Below are positions 17,849 to 25,604 of a stretch of DNA of 64,000 nucleotides, one piece after another. The DNA comes from Scatomonas sp963928055 (GTDB lineage Bacteria; Bacillota; Clostridia; Lachnospirales; Lachnospiraceae): the NCBI GenBank assembly GCA_963928055.1, contig CAWVDN010000003.1, positions 248,001-312,000 of the forward strand. Reading direction: 5' to 3'. Position 1 is the first letter of the stretch. Each line of letters begins with the position of its first letter. Both the position numbers and the translations under genes were made by a program. The notes under the pieces were generated by a model, which made no database searches, had not been told where the DNA came from, and saw only the letters and a program-made list of their open reading frames with translations.

Positions 17849-18540
17849 AGATCCATGGGTTTCAGACCCTGACTCTGCTGGACTATCCGGGACAGGTAGC
17901 CTGCACGGTCTTTCTGGGAGGCTGCAACTTCCGCTGCCCCTTCTGCCAGAACGGCAATCTGGTCCTGCAGCCGGAACGGGAGCCGGTGATCCCGGAGGAA
18001 GAAGTGTTCCGGCATCTGGAAAAACGAAAAGGAATTTTAAAAGGCGTCTGCATAACCGGCGGAGAACCTACCCTGGCACCGGATCTGGAGGCGTTCATCC
18101 GGAAGATCCGCAATCTGGGCTATGGGGTAAAGCTGGATACCAACGGCTACCGGCCGGAGGTTCTGAGGCATCTGGTTGAGAAAGGCCTACTGGACTATGT
18201 GGCCATGGACATTAAAAACAGTCCCGGCCGCTACGGGGAAACCGCAGGCCTGCCGGAACTGGATGTGCTGAAGATCCAGGATTCCGTGGAACTGTTGAAA
18301 GAGGGAAGAACAGACTACGAGTTCCGCACCACCGTCACCCGGGAGCTCCACGGAAAAGAAGAGCTGAAAAAGATCGGAGAATGGCTCCGGGGCAGCCGCA
18401 GATATTTCCTGCAGAATTACCGGGAGTCCGAGGCGGTGATCCGGCCGGGATTTACCGGATATTCCCGGGAACAGCTGGAGCGGTTCCGGGAAATGCTGCT
18501 GGCCGATATCCCGGAAGTAGGCATCCGGGGCGTGGATTAA
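17845..18540 (+). CDS. Anaerobic ribonucleotide reductase activating protein-like radical SAM enzyme
   Basis: A 231-residue radical SAM protein of the NrdG2-like family, which installs the glycyl radical in anaerobic ribonucleotide reductase. The cluster motif is CNFRCPFC near residue 28, ITGGEPTL is the SAM-binding GGE block near residue 70, and KLDTNGY follows. The short N-terminal segment GFQTLTLLDYPGQVACTVF is characteristic. The partner reductase (nrdD) is not in the window, so other glycyl-radical partners are possible. Confidence 0.85.
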   Translation: MKIHGFQTLTLLDYPGQVACTVFLGGCNFRCPFCQNGNLVLQPEREPVIPEEEVFRHLEKRKGILKGVCITGGEPTLAPDLEAFIRKIRNLGYGVKLDTNGYRPEVLRHLVEKGLLDYVAMDIKNSPGRYGETAGLPELDVLKIQDSVELLKEGRTDYEFRTTVTRELHGKEELKKIGEWLRGSRRYFLQNYRESEAVIRPGFTGYSREQLERFREMLLADIPEVGIRGVD

Positions 18541-18545
18541 CCTCT

Positions 18546-19493
18546 TTACTGCACTTGCCTGTACCAGTAGCCGAAAGGCGCGTTTCCGGGAGTTCCGGAA
18601 GGATCCCGGGCGGGTTTAAAACCGGAAAATCCGAACATGCCCGCCATAAACTGCTCCCGGATATCGAAGACCCCGGGGACGCCCAGGATAAAGACATTTC
18701 CCAGGGCATCGGAGCGGCCCAGGAGAAAGTGGCGGTAGCTGTAAAACCCGTGGAGCAGAAATTGATTGCTGCTGATGAGCCAGCCCTCTTTCCGCAGTTC
18801 CGGAAGATCCTTCAGATCCAGCCGGACACAGTCCCGGATCTCGTCATCGTCAAAAGGCCGGATGCGGGGAAAGCGGGAGAGCAGTGTTTCCCATCGGTCG
18901 CCCGGGGATCCCGCGGTTCCCGCGTCTTTGCCGGGAGCTGCTTCGGAAGCGGTTTCATCGCCGGACCTTTCCTCTGTGGAAGCCATGTGGAGGATCCTTT
19001 CCGTATCTTCCTCTGCTTCCTCAGGAGCCGGAGCTTCAGAGGATTTTTCCGGGGGGATTTCCGGGACCTCCTCTGCGGGTGCAGGATCCTGCAGTACCCT
19101 GGGATCCGTGGTAAAGCGGTCCGGCGCAAGGGGAATATCATCCCAGGCCGTGGCGTAGACTCTGTTTTCCGGTCCCAGGATCAGAAGGCCCGACAGATCC
19201 TCCAGAGAAAAAGCGGTATCCCCCATATGTACGGCGGGAGCCATGAGACGGCCGGAGATGCCGTTCTTTCCGGCCCGGAGGATTCCGATAGGGATGCCGA
19301 AGAGAAGATCCCGGATCCTCACAAAGCCGCAGACGTTTAAGGGGGATCCCTCCGGCAGGGAGATAACGTTCAGACGGAATTCCATCTGACAGCTGCCGTT
19401 CCGTGCCTCCACCCGCACGAACCCCCGGTTTTCTCCTTTGATATTTTCCGGATATTCGTATACATAGGCTATAAACCGTTTATAATCAGACAT
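18546..19493 (-). CDS. Hypothetical protein, possibly DUF6128-like
   Basis: A 315-residue protein with three parts. An N-terminal beta-rich domain (about 1-115, KRFIAYVYEYPENIKG) comes first. An acidic Pro/Glu-rich linker follows (about 120-190). A C-terminal domain then ends in FGYWYRQV. I have seen this architecture in Lachnospiraceae proteins of unknown function, possibly DUF6128, but cannot confirm it. The start is the ATG at 19493 with AAAGGAG 12 bases upstream. It is convergent with the radical SAM gene, 5 bases apart. Confidence 0.7.
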   Translation of the reverse strand: MSDYKRFIAYVYEYPENIKGENRGFVRVEARNGSCQMEFRLNVISLPEGSPLNVCGFVRIRDLLFGIPIGILRAGKNGISGRLMAPAVHMGDTAFSLEDLSGLLILGPENRVYATAWDDIPLAPDRFTTDPRVLQDPAPAEEVPEIPPEKSSEAPAPEEAEEDTERILHMASTEERSGDETASEAAPGKDAGTAGSPGDRWETLLSRFPRIRPFDDDEIRDCVRLDLKDLPELRKEGWLISSNQFLLHGFYSYRHFLLGRSDALGNVFILGVPGVFDIREQFMAGMFGFSGFKPARDPSGTPGNAPFGYWYRQVQ

Positions 19494-19551
19494 GCCGGAC
19501 ACCTGCTCCTTTCAAGTTCTATAGATACTATATGCCCGTGGGGAGGATATT

Positions 19552-20034
19552 ATGACGGAAGATGAAAAATATATGAAAGAGGCCATCCGCCAGGCAAAAA
19601 AAGCGGAAGCCCTGATGGAAGTGCCCATCGGCTGCGTCATCGTCTGCGGGGGAAAGATCATTGCCCGGGGCTATAACCGCAGGAACACGGATAAAAATAC
19701 CCTGTCCCACGCGGAGCTGAACGCCATCCGCAAGGCCAGCAGAAAGCTGGGAGACTGGCGGCTGGAGGGCTGCACCCTGTACGTGACCCTGGAGCCCTGC
19801 CAGATGTGTGCCGGGGCCATTATCCAGGCCCGCATGGACCGGGTGGTCATTGGTAGCATGAATCCCAAGGCGGGCTGCGGCGGCTCCATCCTGAACCTGC
19901 TGGAGATGAAAGAATTCAACCACCAGGCGGAAGTGGAGCGGGGAGTCCTGGAGGAAGAATGCGGCAGCCTGCTCAGCAGCTTTTTCCGCCGGCTCCGGGA
20001 GAGAAAAAAGCTGCAGACCAAAGAAGAATGTTGA
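19552..20034 (+). CDS. tadA: tRNA-specific adenosine deaminase TadA
   Basis: Deaminates A34 to inosine in the anticodon of tRNA-Arg(ACG), allowing it to read CGU, CGC and CGA. The zinc site is complete: HAEL near residue 54 (His and catalytic Glu) and PCQMC near residue 83. Its 160 residues are standard. TGGGGAGGATATT precedes the ATG. Its stop codon lies within the -35 box of the tRNA-Ser promoter. Confidence 0.93.
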   Translation: MTEDEKYMKEAIRQAKKAEALMEVPIGCVIVCGGKIIARGYNRRNTDKNTLSHAELNAIRKASRKLGDWRLEGCTLYVTLEPCQMCAGAIIQARMDRVVIGSMNPKAGCGGSILNLLEMKEFNHQAEVERGVLEEECGSLLSSFFRRLRERKKLQTKEEC

Positions 20035-20059
20035 CGTGACCGCCGGAAACCAGTATAAT
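20031..20059 (+). promoter_or_regulatory. Promoter of tRNA-Ser
   Basis: TTGACG, a 17-base spacer and TATAAT (20054-20059) lie 28 bases before the tRNA. The -35 overlaps the tadA stop codon. Confidence 0.85.
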
Positions 20060-20087
20060 AAAGAACGTGTCCGGGAGACCGGAACAG

Positions 20088-20173
20088 GGAGAGTTATCGA
20101 AGTGGTCATAACGAGCCGCACTCGAAATGCGGTTGTCCGCAAGGGCACGTGGGTTCGAATCCCACACTCTCCG
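20088..20173 (+). tRNA. tRNA-Ser (anticodon CGA)
   Basis: The acceptor stem GGAGAGT/ACTCTCC is perfect and followed by discriminator G. The anticodon stem CCGCA/TGCGG holds loop CTCGAAA, giving anticodon CGA, which reads UCG. The long variable arm GTCCGCAAGGGCAC marks a class II serine tRNA. The T arm is GTGGG-TTCGAAT-CCCAC. The CCA end is not encoded. Confidence 0.95.
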
Positions 20174-20181
20174 TAAACAGC

Positions 20182-20215
20182 AAACCCGCGTAAATCAAGA
20201 GTTTACGCGGGTTTT
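20182..20215 (+). terminator. Terminator after tRNA-Ser
   Basis: AACCCGCGTAAA pairs with TTTACGCGGGTT and is followed by TT, with a 7-base loop. Confidence 0.85.
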
Positions 20216-20695
20216 CGTATGCCTTTCAGCTGGTGATTTTGCCCTGCTGAAAACAGGCAAATCCGGGTGAATGGTGCCCGTGGTGCCCTAATTTGTGGTG
20301 CCCTGCGGCAAACTTCTTATACATCTTATTCATTACTTTACTGTTCTTGCGTTTTGGCTTCTCGCCGGATTTTCATGATCTGAATTTGATATATAAAAAC
20401 GGGAATTCGTGCAATCAACGCAACGACACTGAACATGAGTAGTAGAAAAATTCACGGATTGCGTTATTTGCCATCGTAAAACGTTCTATAATCTTTATTT
20501 TGAAATTCTCAAAATTCGACACGAACACCATCAAGCTCTATTTTTTACACCTCCCCGAATTGGGCAATCATCAGCCTGTAAAGCGCAGTGCCCCTTTCTT
20601 ATGTCTTTTTGTGGGGAATTATAATTTTGTAACTGATAAATAATGTAGAAATACATATTTTATCAGTTGTATCTTATAAAATAGAATTTTCTTCG
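20216..20695. other. Gene-free stretch with coding debris, start of accessory DNA
   Basis: About 480 bases with no intact gene and a sharp drop in GC. On the minus strand, bases 20338-20461 read as a C-terminal membrane-protein scrap (a hydrophobic run, then IQIMKIRREAKTQEQ and a stop). Around 20225-20330 a His/Gly-rich tail (GHHKLGHHGHH) is readable. Both look like remnants of mobile-element genes. I saw no second copy of the tRNA-Ser 3' end in this region, so an att site is not shown. Confidence 0.45.
20631..20668. repeat. Perfect 10-bp inverted repeat in AT-rich DNA
   Basis: AACTGATAAA (20631-20640) and TTTATCAGTT (20659-20668) are perfect inverted repeats with a further ATGTA/TACAT pair inside. 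They lie 28 bases upstream of the -35 of the next gene. They could be an operator, or a terminator for the lost minus-strand gene. Confidence 0.4.
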
Positions 20696-20724
20696 TTGTA
20701 TTTCAAGCGTAAGTGAGTTATACT
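20696..20724 (+). promoter_or_regulatory. Promoter of the DUF4143 ATPase gene
   Basis: TTGTAT, a 17-base spacer and TATACT (20719-20724) lie about 35 bases before the gene. Confidence 0.65.
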
Positions 20725-20758
20725 AAGAGCAGCCATGAGAAAGGGGGCTGCAAAACCC

Positions 20759-21973
20759 ATGATCAAACGCGAATTGTATATGAGCCGCATCCGTCCCTTT
20801 ATCGGATCGGAACTCATTAAAGTTATGACCGGTATTCGCCGCTGCGGAAAGTCGGTCATGTTGGAGCTTGTCAAACAGGAGCTTATTGAGTCCGGGGTTC
20901 ATCCATCTCAGTTTATCTCGATCAATTTTGAGGATATGCGCTATTCTCATCTGCAGACCGCGAAGGCTTTGCACGATGAAATTACAGCGAGAGCCGCCAA
21001 AATGGACGGAAAGGTATATCTTTTCTTTGATGAGATTCAGGAAGTGAAGGATTGGGAGAAATGCGTCAACTCTCTGCGCATTTCCCTTGACTGCGACATC
21101 TACATTACCGGCTCCAACGCCAAGCTGCTGTCCGGTGAGCTTGCAACCTACTTGGGAGGACGCTATGTGGAGTTTGTGATCTATCCGTTCTCCTTCGCGG
21201 AGTTTTTGGAACTGTACCGCCCGATTGCGCCGGATGAGCCGGTGCAGAAAGCTTTCCAGAAGTACCTTCTGTCCGGCGGTATGCCGTACCTTGCCAATCT
21301 CCGCTTTGCCGATGAGCCGTCAAGGCAGTATCTCCATGACCTGTTTAACTCGGTGCAGCTCAAGGACATCGTGAAGAGATACAAAATCCGTGATGTGGAT
21401 TTACTGGAGCGCATCATCGCCTATGTTATGGCCAATGTCGGCACGACCTTTTCGGCAACATCGCTGGCAAAGTTCCTCAAAAACGAGCAGCGCACCGTAG
21501 CGCCGGAGACGATCCTGAACTACATCAAATACTGCTGCGATGCTTATCTGTTCTATCAGGTGAAACGCGAAGACTTGCAGGGCAAGCATATTCTCGCGTC
21601 CAACGAAAAATACTACATTGCCGACCACGGCATCCGTGAAGCGGTGTTCGGGGGCAACACAAAGGACATCAACCTCATCCTTGAGAACATTGTCTATCTG
21701 GAACTGGTGAGAAGAGGGTACGAAGTAACCGTTGGCAGAACCGGAGACAAGGAGATCGACTTCGTGTGCGGCAAACGCGGAGAGAAGCTGTATGTTCAGG
21801 TGGCGTATCTCCTTGCGTCGGAGGAAACCATTGCCCGGGAGTTTGGGGCTTATGATTCCATCCGCGACAACTTCCCGAAGTATGTTGTTTCGCTGGACGA
21901 ATTTGACATGAGCAGGGGCGGTATCAAGCATCGGAATATCCGCGATTTCCTTCTGATGGACGAGTGGAACTAA
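20759..21973 (+). CDS. AAA-type ATPase with DUF4143 domain
   Basis: A 404-residue ATP-binding protein of the AAA_14/DUF4143 family, common in accessory DNA and of unknown role. The P-loop is GIRRCGKSVML near residue 24, Walker B LFFDEIQ near residue 89, and sensor-like ITGSNAKLLSGE near residue 118. The DUF4143 part carries a nuclease-like ENIVYLELVRRG...DKEIDFV block near residues 310-340, as in PD-(D/E)XK folds. The start is chosen at ATG 20759 because family members begin MIKRELY; ATG 20735 is possible. Codon use is less GC-rich than in the flanking core genes. Confidence 0.85.
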   Translation: MIKRELYMSRIRPFIGSELIKVMTGIRRCGKSVMLELVKQELIESGVHPSQFISINFEDMRYSHLQTAKALHDEITARAAKMDGKVYLFFDEIQEVKDWEKCVNSLRISLDCDIYITGSNAKLLSGELATYLGGRYVEFVIYPFSFAEFLELYRPIAPDEPVQKAFQKYLLSGGMPYLANLRFADEPSRQYLHDLFNSVQLKDIVKRYKIRDVDLLERIIAYVMANVGTTFSATSLAKFLKNEQRTVAPETILNYIKYCCDAYLFYQVKREDLQGKHILASNEKYYIADHGIREAVFGGNTKDINLILENIVYLELVRRGYEVTVGRTGDKEIDFVCGKRGEKLYVQVAYLLASEETIAREFGAYDSIRDNFPKYVVSLDEFDMSRGGIKHRNIRDFLLMDEWN

Positions 21974-21997
21974 GAATAGGCCCGCCAAAGTTCTGAG

Positions 21998-22022
21998 CAT
22001 TGTCCCCTTGTACACTGACGCT
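21998..22022. repeat. Solo end of the TAGCGTCAGTGTACA repeat family
   Basis: ATTGTCCCCTTGTACACTGACGCT matches the right end of the elements at 25433-25485 and 45675-45872. No left partner is seen nearby, and the TA flank is missing (CTGT instead of CTA). It lies 25 bases after the DUF4143 stop codon. Confidence 0.6.
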
Positions 22023-22079
22023 GTACAAATACTATGCAATATAGATCCTCTGGCAGGATCTGCGAGAAAGGAGTTTCTT

Positions 22080-22832
22080 ATGAACTACACATCTATGATT
22101 TTCAGCCCCACGGGCGGCACGGAAAAGGTCACAGCAGCTCTGACTGCTGCTTGGGGCACTGCATCACGGGTCGTGGATCTTACCAATGCGAAAACAGATT
22201 TTTCCAGCGTTGTCTTTCAGCCGGAGGATGTAGCGGTAATTGCCGTGCCGTCCTATGGCGGTCGGGTTCCGGGACTTGCAGCAGAGCGAATCCGGAAGGT
22301 ACACGGAAACCGTGCGCATGCAGTTTTGGTCTGCGTTTATGGAAACCGTGCCTACGATGACACGTTAGCAGAACTGGAAGATCTGGCGAAGGCATCGGGA
22401 TTCCAGATCACGGCAGCAGTAGCCGCCGTTGCGGAACATTCTATTGTACGGCGTTTTGCTGCGGGCCGCCCTGACGCGGAAGATCAAGCAATTCTGAAAG
22501 GCTTCGGTCAAAAGATCCGGGAGCGGCTGCAGAGGGGAGAAAAAGCCGGATGCATCCCAGGCAATCGCCCATACAAAAAATCCGGCGGCGGCATAGTACC
22601 TCAGACCGGGGATGCCTGCATCCAGTGCGGCCAATGTGCGGCACAATGTCCTGCTATGGCCATCGATACAGCAGATGCCGGAAAAATTGATACAACAAAG
22701 TGTATCGGCTGTATGCGTTGTGTGAAAATCTGTCCACAGCACGCCAAGGCCTTGGAACCCTCCGTGCTGACCGGAATCGAATCTATGTTGGAAAAAGTCT
22801 GCCTGGATTACAGATCCTGTGAACTGTATTAA
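22080..22832 (+). CDS. EFR1-type flavodoxin/ferredoxin fusion protein
   Basis: A 250-residue electron-transfer protein. The N-terminal half is flavodoxin-like, with FMN loop SPTGGTEK near residue 9 and SYGGRVP near residue 59. The C-terminal half has two 4Fe-4S motifs, CIQCGQCAAQCP near residue 180 and CIGCMRCVKICP near residue 207. Its redox partner is unknown. The start is ATG 22080 with GAAAGGAG upstream. It lies in the accessory region but is well preserved. Confidence 0.85.
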   Translation: MNYTSMIFSPTGGTEKVTAALTAAWGTASRVVDLTNAKTDFSSVVFQPEDVAVIAVPSYGGRVPGLAAERIRKVHGNRAHAVLVCVYGNRAYDDTLAELEDLAKASGFQITAAVAAVAEHSIVRRFAAGRPDAEDQAILKGFGQKIRERLQRGEKAGCIPGNRPYKKSGGGIVPQTGDACIQCGQCAAQCPAMAIDTADAGKIDTTKCIGCMRCVKICPQHAKALEPSVLTGIESMLEKVCLDYRSCELY

Positions 22833-22882
22833 GAAAATTACTGTGTTTTTTATCTGCCTGAGAGGAAATAAGGAGGCCCGCC

Positions 22883-23101
22883 ATGGACGAAAAAAGATTC
22901 AAAGCCTTTGAAGATATGCTTGCCGCTATCCTCAAGCAGTATGACGATACGGCAGAAAAGATGGCAAAGCTCAAAGCTCAGGGGAAGGAGAAATCGGTTA
23001 CCTACCGCCAGCTTTTTGCCACTAAACTTCAGCTGCAGGCGATGTTGTCCTATTACCGGACGTATGGGCTTTTAGAGAATGATGGATACAAAGGACAATG
23101 A
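22883..23101 (+). CDS. Small hypothetical protein, 72 aa
   Basis: Not recognised. A strong AAGGAGG site precedes the ATG. It is highly charged and almost wholly helical (EDMLAAILKQYDDTAEKMAKLKAQGKEK), suggesting a coiled coil or helical hairpin. It lies 50 bases after the EFR1 gene and is followed by a terminator, so it probably ends that transcript. Confidence 0.6.
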   Translation: MDEKRFKAFEDMLAAILKQYDDTAEKMAKLKAQGKEKSVTYRQLFATKLQLQAMLSYYRTYGLLENDGYKGQ

Positions 23102-23128
23102 AGCGCAATCCTATTTAGCCATGATAAA

Positions 23129-23167
23129 AAGCCTCCTTTGATACGCTCATTGTACCAAAGGAGGTTT
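23129..23167. terminator. Bidirectional terminator
   Basis: AAGCCTCCTTTGATAC pairs with GTACCAAAGGAGGTTT apart from single mismatches, with A- and T-rich flanks. It separates the plus-strand EFR1/small-protein unit from the minus-strand DUF234 fragment. Confidence 0.75.
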
Positions 23168-23193
23168 CGTTTTACGAACGTACGACTTATAAT

Positions 23194-24015
23194 CTATCCG
23201 CCAACAATATCTTTGTAGGCCACCAGCGACACATTCCCCATCTCCTTTGCCCGGTCAATACATCCTTTTGTAAAGCCGGTTTTGGCAAAGAGATAGTAGC
23301 GGACATTTTTATAGGGGAACAGTTCGCTGCGTTTTACGAGGGTTTCCAAAACGCCGAGATCGATTTGCTCATTCGTCCATTTGCACTCGCCGAAAAGGGC
23401 GGTGTTTTTATCCTGTTCCGCAAGAATATCGATTTCTGTCTGACGCTTTTCCCTGGGATCGTTGCCCCACCAGCGGCCGAGAGAGGAAAACTCCACCGGG
23501 CATTCGCCGGAGAGCAGAAGCTTCCAGAGATACTGCTTGCAGATTTCTTCAAACGCCTTGCCCATATAGTCGGATAGATGCGGCTCGATACGCTTGTAGG
23601 CCAAGTCGGCTGCGCCGCGGGCGATGATCGAGTTGTTTTCCGGCACAAAGCGATACCAGAAGCGGAACATATTGTCCGCAATGGAATAGACCGCTTTCCG
23701 GGACGCCTTTTCTCCATAAGGCGTTTCTTTTTTGATAATGCCCAGGGAGATCAGGTTTTTTACATAGGCGGAGCAGATATTGGTGTTTTCCCCCACCTTT
23801 TCGGAAATCTCCGACATGCGGGAAGCGCCGGTGGCAATGGCCGTGATAATCGCATTGTAGAGCGCCGGTTCCCGCACCTCCTGCTTGAGCAGGTTTTCCG
23901 GCTCTTCAAACAGGGCGGAGTTGGGATTCAGGAAAGTGTTTTTGATATTGTCCTCAATGCTCAGCTTGTCGCTTATGCCGCGTATATAAACATAGGCTGT
24001 TCGGAATGCGTTCAT
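23194..24015 (-). pseudogene. Truncated DUF234-type ATPase (C-terminal part only)
   Basis: This 273-residue frame matches the C-terminal half of DUF234-type ATPases: a winged-helix part (about 45-115) and a PD-(D/E)XK-like end (GRWWGNDPREKRQTEIDILAE, ALFGECKW). The N-terminal P-loop domain is absent. The first dozen residues (MNAFRTAYVYI) instead look like the beginning of a HipA-type kinase, whose ATG overlaps the stop of a hipB-like fragment (ATGA). It therefore looks like a deletion joint between a hipBA pair and a DUF234 gene. It may be expressed but cannot bind ATP. Confidence 0.7.
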
Positions 24016-24149
24016 GATTCGTCATCCTTTCTGCCGGGTACGGCCTCCATATCAAACATGGCAAGAGCGGCGTTGACCTTATCCATCCGAACCGTTTCTT
24101 TTCCCTGCTCCAGCTCCCGGACAAAGCGAAGCCCCAGCCCGCTGCGGTT
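24012..24149 (-). pseudogene. hipB-like antitoxin remnant (C-terminal half)
   Basis: On the minus strand the frame reads SGLGLRFVRELEQGKETVRM, then DKVNAALAMF and GRKDDES with a stop. This is the C-terminal half of a HipB/y4mF-type Xre repressor (pattern G-x-x-R-F-x-x-x-L-E-x-G-K-x-T). The N-terminal helix-turn-helix half is missing; the sequence to its right becomes the guaA promoter. No start codon with a ribosome-binding site is seen. Confidence 0.6.
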
Positions 24150-24176
24150 CGGAAGACTCTGAGAACAGATCGCCGG

Positions 24177-24205
24177 TTGCCTGCCCGGGAGATTTGCACT
24201 ATAAT
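24177..24205 (+). promoter_or_regulatory. Promoter of guaA
   Basis: TTGCCT, a 17-base spacer and TATAAT (24200-24205) lie 68 bases before the start codon. No purine riboswitch core is visible in the short leader. Confidence 0.7.
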
Positions 24206-24273
24206 ATCTGTAAACGAGATCCGGGAAGACCGGAAGAGAAAGACCATAAAAGTCACAGAAGGAGGATAAGATC

Positions 24274-25254
24274 ATGGAGAACAGCAAACGGCCGGAGGAT
24301 ATGGCACGCATTACGACCAGCGAATTGGCGGAGGCTTTTATCGAGGAGCAGGTCAGCGCCATCCGGGAGCAGGTTGGAGACAAAAAAGTGCTGCTTGCCC
24401 TTTCCGGAGGCGTGGACTCTTCCGTGGTGGCGGCGCTGCTGATCAAAGCGATAGGCAGGCAGCTGGTGTGCGTTCATGTGAATCACGGACTTCTCCGCAA
24501 AGGGGAGCCGGAGCAGGTGGTAGAGGTGTTCCGCCATCAGATGGACGCCAATCTGGTGTATGTGGACGCCATTGACCGCTTCCTGGATAAACTGGATGGA
24601 GTGGAGGATCCCGAGCAGAAAAGAAAGATCATCGGCGCGGAATTTATCCGGGTGTTTGAGGAAGAAGCCAGGAAACAGGAGGGCATTGAGTTCCTGGCGC
24701 AGGGAACCATTTATCCCGATATCCTGGAGAGCGACGGCGTAAAGGCGCACCACAATGTGGGCGGTCTGCCGAAGGATCTGCAGTTCCAGCTGGTAGAGCC
24801 TCTGAAGCTGCTGTTTAAGGACGAAGTGCGGGTAGTCGGCAAGGCTCTGGGCCTGCCGGACGGCATGGTCTACCGTCAGCCCTTCCCGGGACCGGGGCTG
24901 GGTGTGCGGTGCCTGGGGGCGATCACCAGAGACCGGCTGGAGGCAGTCCGGGAGTCTGACGCCATCTTAAGAGAAGAGTTCGCAAAGAACGGCCTGGAAG
25001 GAAAGGTATGGCAGTATTTTACCATTATTCCGGATTTCAAATCTGTGGGCGTAAAAGAAGGCAAGCGCTCCTTCGAGTGGCCGGTGATCATCCGCGCCGT
25101 GAACACCAAGGACGCCATGACCGCCACGGTAGAGGACGTACCCTTTGCCCTGCTGCAGCACATTACAGAGCGGATCACCAAAGAAGTGCCGGGAGTGAAC
25201 CGGGTGTGCTACGATCTGACACCGAAGCCCACGGGAACCATTGAGTGGGAATAA
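24274..25254 (+). CDS. guaA: GMP synthase, ATP-pyrophosphatase and dimerisation part only
   Basis: A 326-residue protein that aminates XMP to GMP. It begins directly with the ATP-PPase domain: PP-loop LSGGVDSSVVA near residue 48, then FLAQGTIYPD, FPGPGLGVRCLG, and the C-terminal dimerisation domain ending LTPKPTGTIEWE. The glutamine amidotransferase domain (about 190 residues) of ordinary GuaA is absent, and the gene starts cleanly behind AGAAGGAGG. It either uses ammonia or a separately encoded amidotransferase, as in archaeal GuaAA/GuaAB. Codon use is core-like. Confidence 0.9.
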   Translation: MENSKRPEDMARITTSELAEAFIEEQVSAIREQVGDKKVLLALSGGVDSSVVAALLIKAIGRQLVCVHVNHGLLRKGEPEQVVEVFRHQMDANLVYVDAIDRFLDKLDGVEDPEQKRKIIGAEFIRVFEEEARKQEGIEFLAQGTIYPDILESDGVKAHHNVGGLPKDLQFQLVEPLKLLFKDEVRVVGKALGLPDGMVYRQPFPGPGLGVRCLGAITRDRLEAVRESDAILREEFAKNGLEGKVWQYFTIIPDFKSVGVKEGKRSFEWPVIIRAVNTKDAMTATVEDVPFALLQHITERITKEVPGVNRVCYDLTPKPTGTIEWE

Positions 25255-25322
25255 AACGAAACACCGTAAAAGCCTGGTATTTATGCGGGTTTGGCCTGCA
25301 TGACGGAAGAAATCCATATTAC

Positions 25323-25366
25323 AAAGCCCTTAGCTGTGGGAAATCACTCATAGCTAAGGGCTTTTT
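25323..25366 (+). terminator. Terminator after guaA
   Basis: AAAGCCCTTAGCT (25323-25335) pairs with AGCTAAGGGCTTT, followed by TT. Confidence 0.88.
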
Positions 25367-25432
25367 GCGTCGTTCCCATGAAAGGAAGCGTTTCCTTAGA
25401 GATGATTTCCTTACGTCTCTGTTTGGAATGAT

Positions 25433-25485
25433 AGCGTCAGTGTACAAGAGGCAACGACCGTATTGTCCCCTTGTGCACTGACGCT
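25433..25485. repeat. Minimal inverted-repeat element, TAGCGTCAGTGTACA family
   Basis: AGCGTCAGTGTACAAGAGGCAA and TTGTCCCCTTGTGCACTGACGCT face each other with only about 8 bases between them. TA flanks both ends. It looks like an internally deleted copy of the element at 45675-45872. The rest of the 350-base interval between guaA and the GntR gene holds a terminator, this element and a promoter. Confidence 0.65.
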
Positions 25486-25511
25486 ACCGTAAATAGAAAA
25501 TCAAAAGGATA

Positions 25512-25540
25512 TTGACAAATAGACTCCCGGGAATTATACT
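25512..25540 (+). promoter_or_regulatory. Promoter of the GntR-ABC operon
   Basis: TTGACA, a 17-base spacer and TATACT (25535-25540). Confidence 0.85.
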
Positions 25541-25554
25541 TTGCTTGTAAGGCA

Positions 25555-25572
25555 GTTAGTTACCTGACTAAC
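25555..25572. promoter_or_regulatory. Probable GntR operator
   Basis: GTTAGT and ACTAAC are perfect half-sites separated by TACCTG, just downstream of the -10 box. This is where an autorepressing YtrA-type GntR regulator would block transcription. Confidence 0.6.
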
Positions 25573-25604
25573 AAACTGGCAAACAAGCGCGGGAGGTGCT
25601 ATGA

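Noticed and set aside
19973..20167. Small frame on the minus strand beginning MWDSNPRALADN
   Set aside because: This is the reverse of the tRNA-Ser T arm, a common false gene call.
20174..25500. A bounded integrative element with att sites at tRNA-Ser
   Set aside because: No integrase, no copy of the tRNA 3' end downstream, and guaA in the middle looks native. Only an accessory region is supported.
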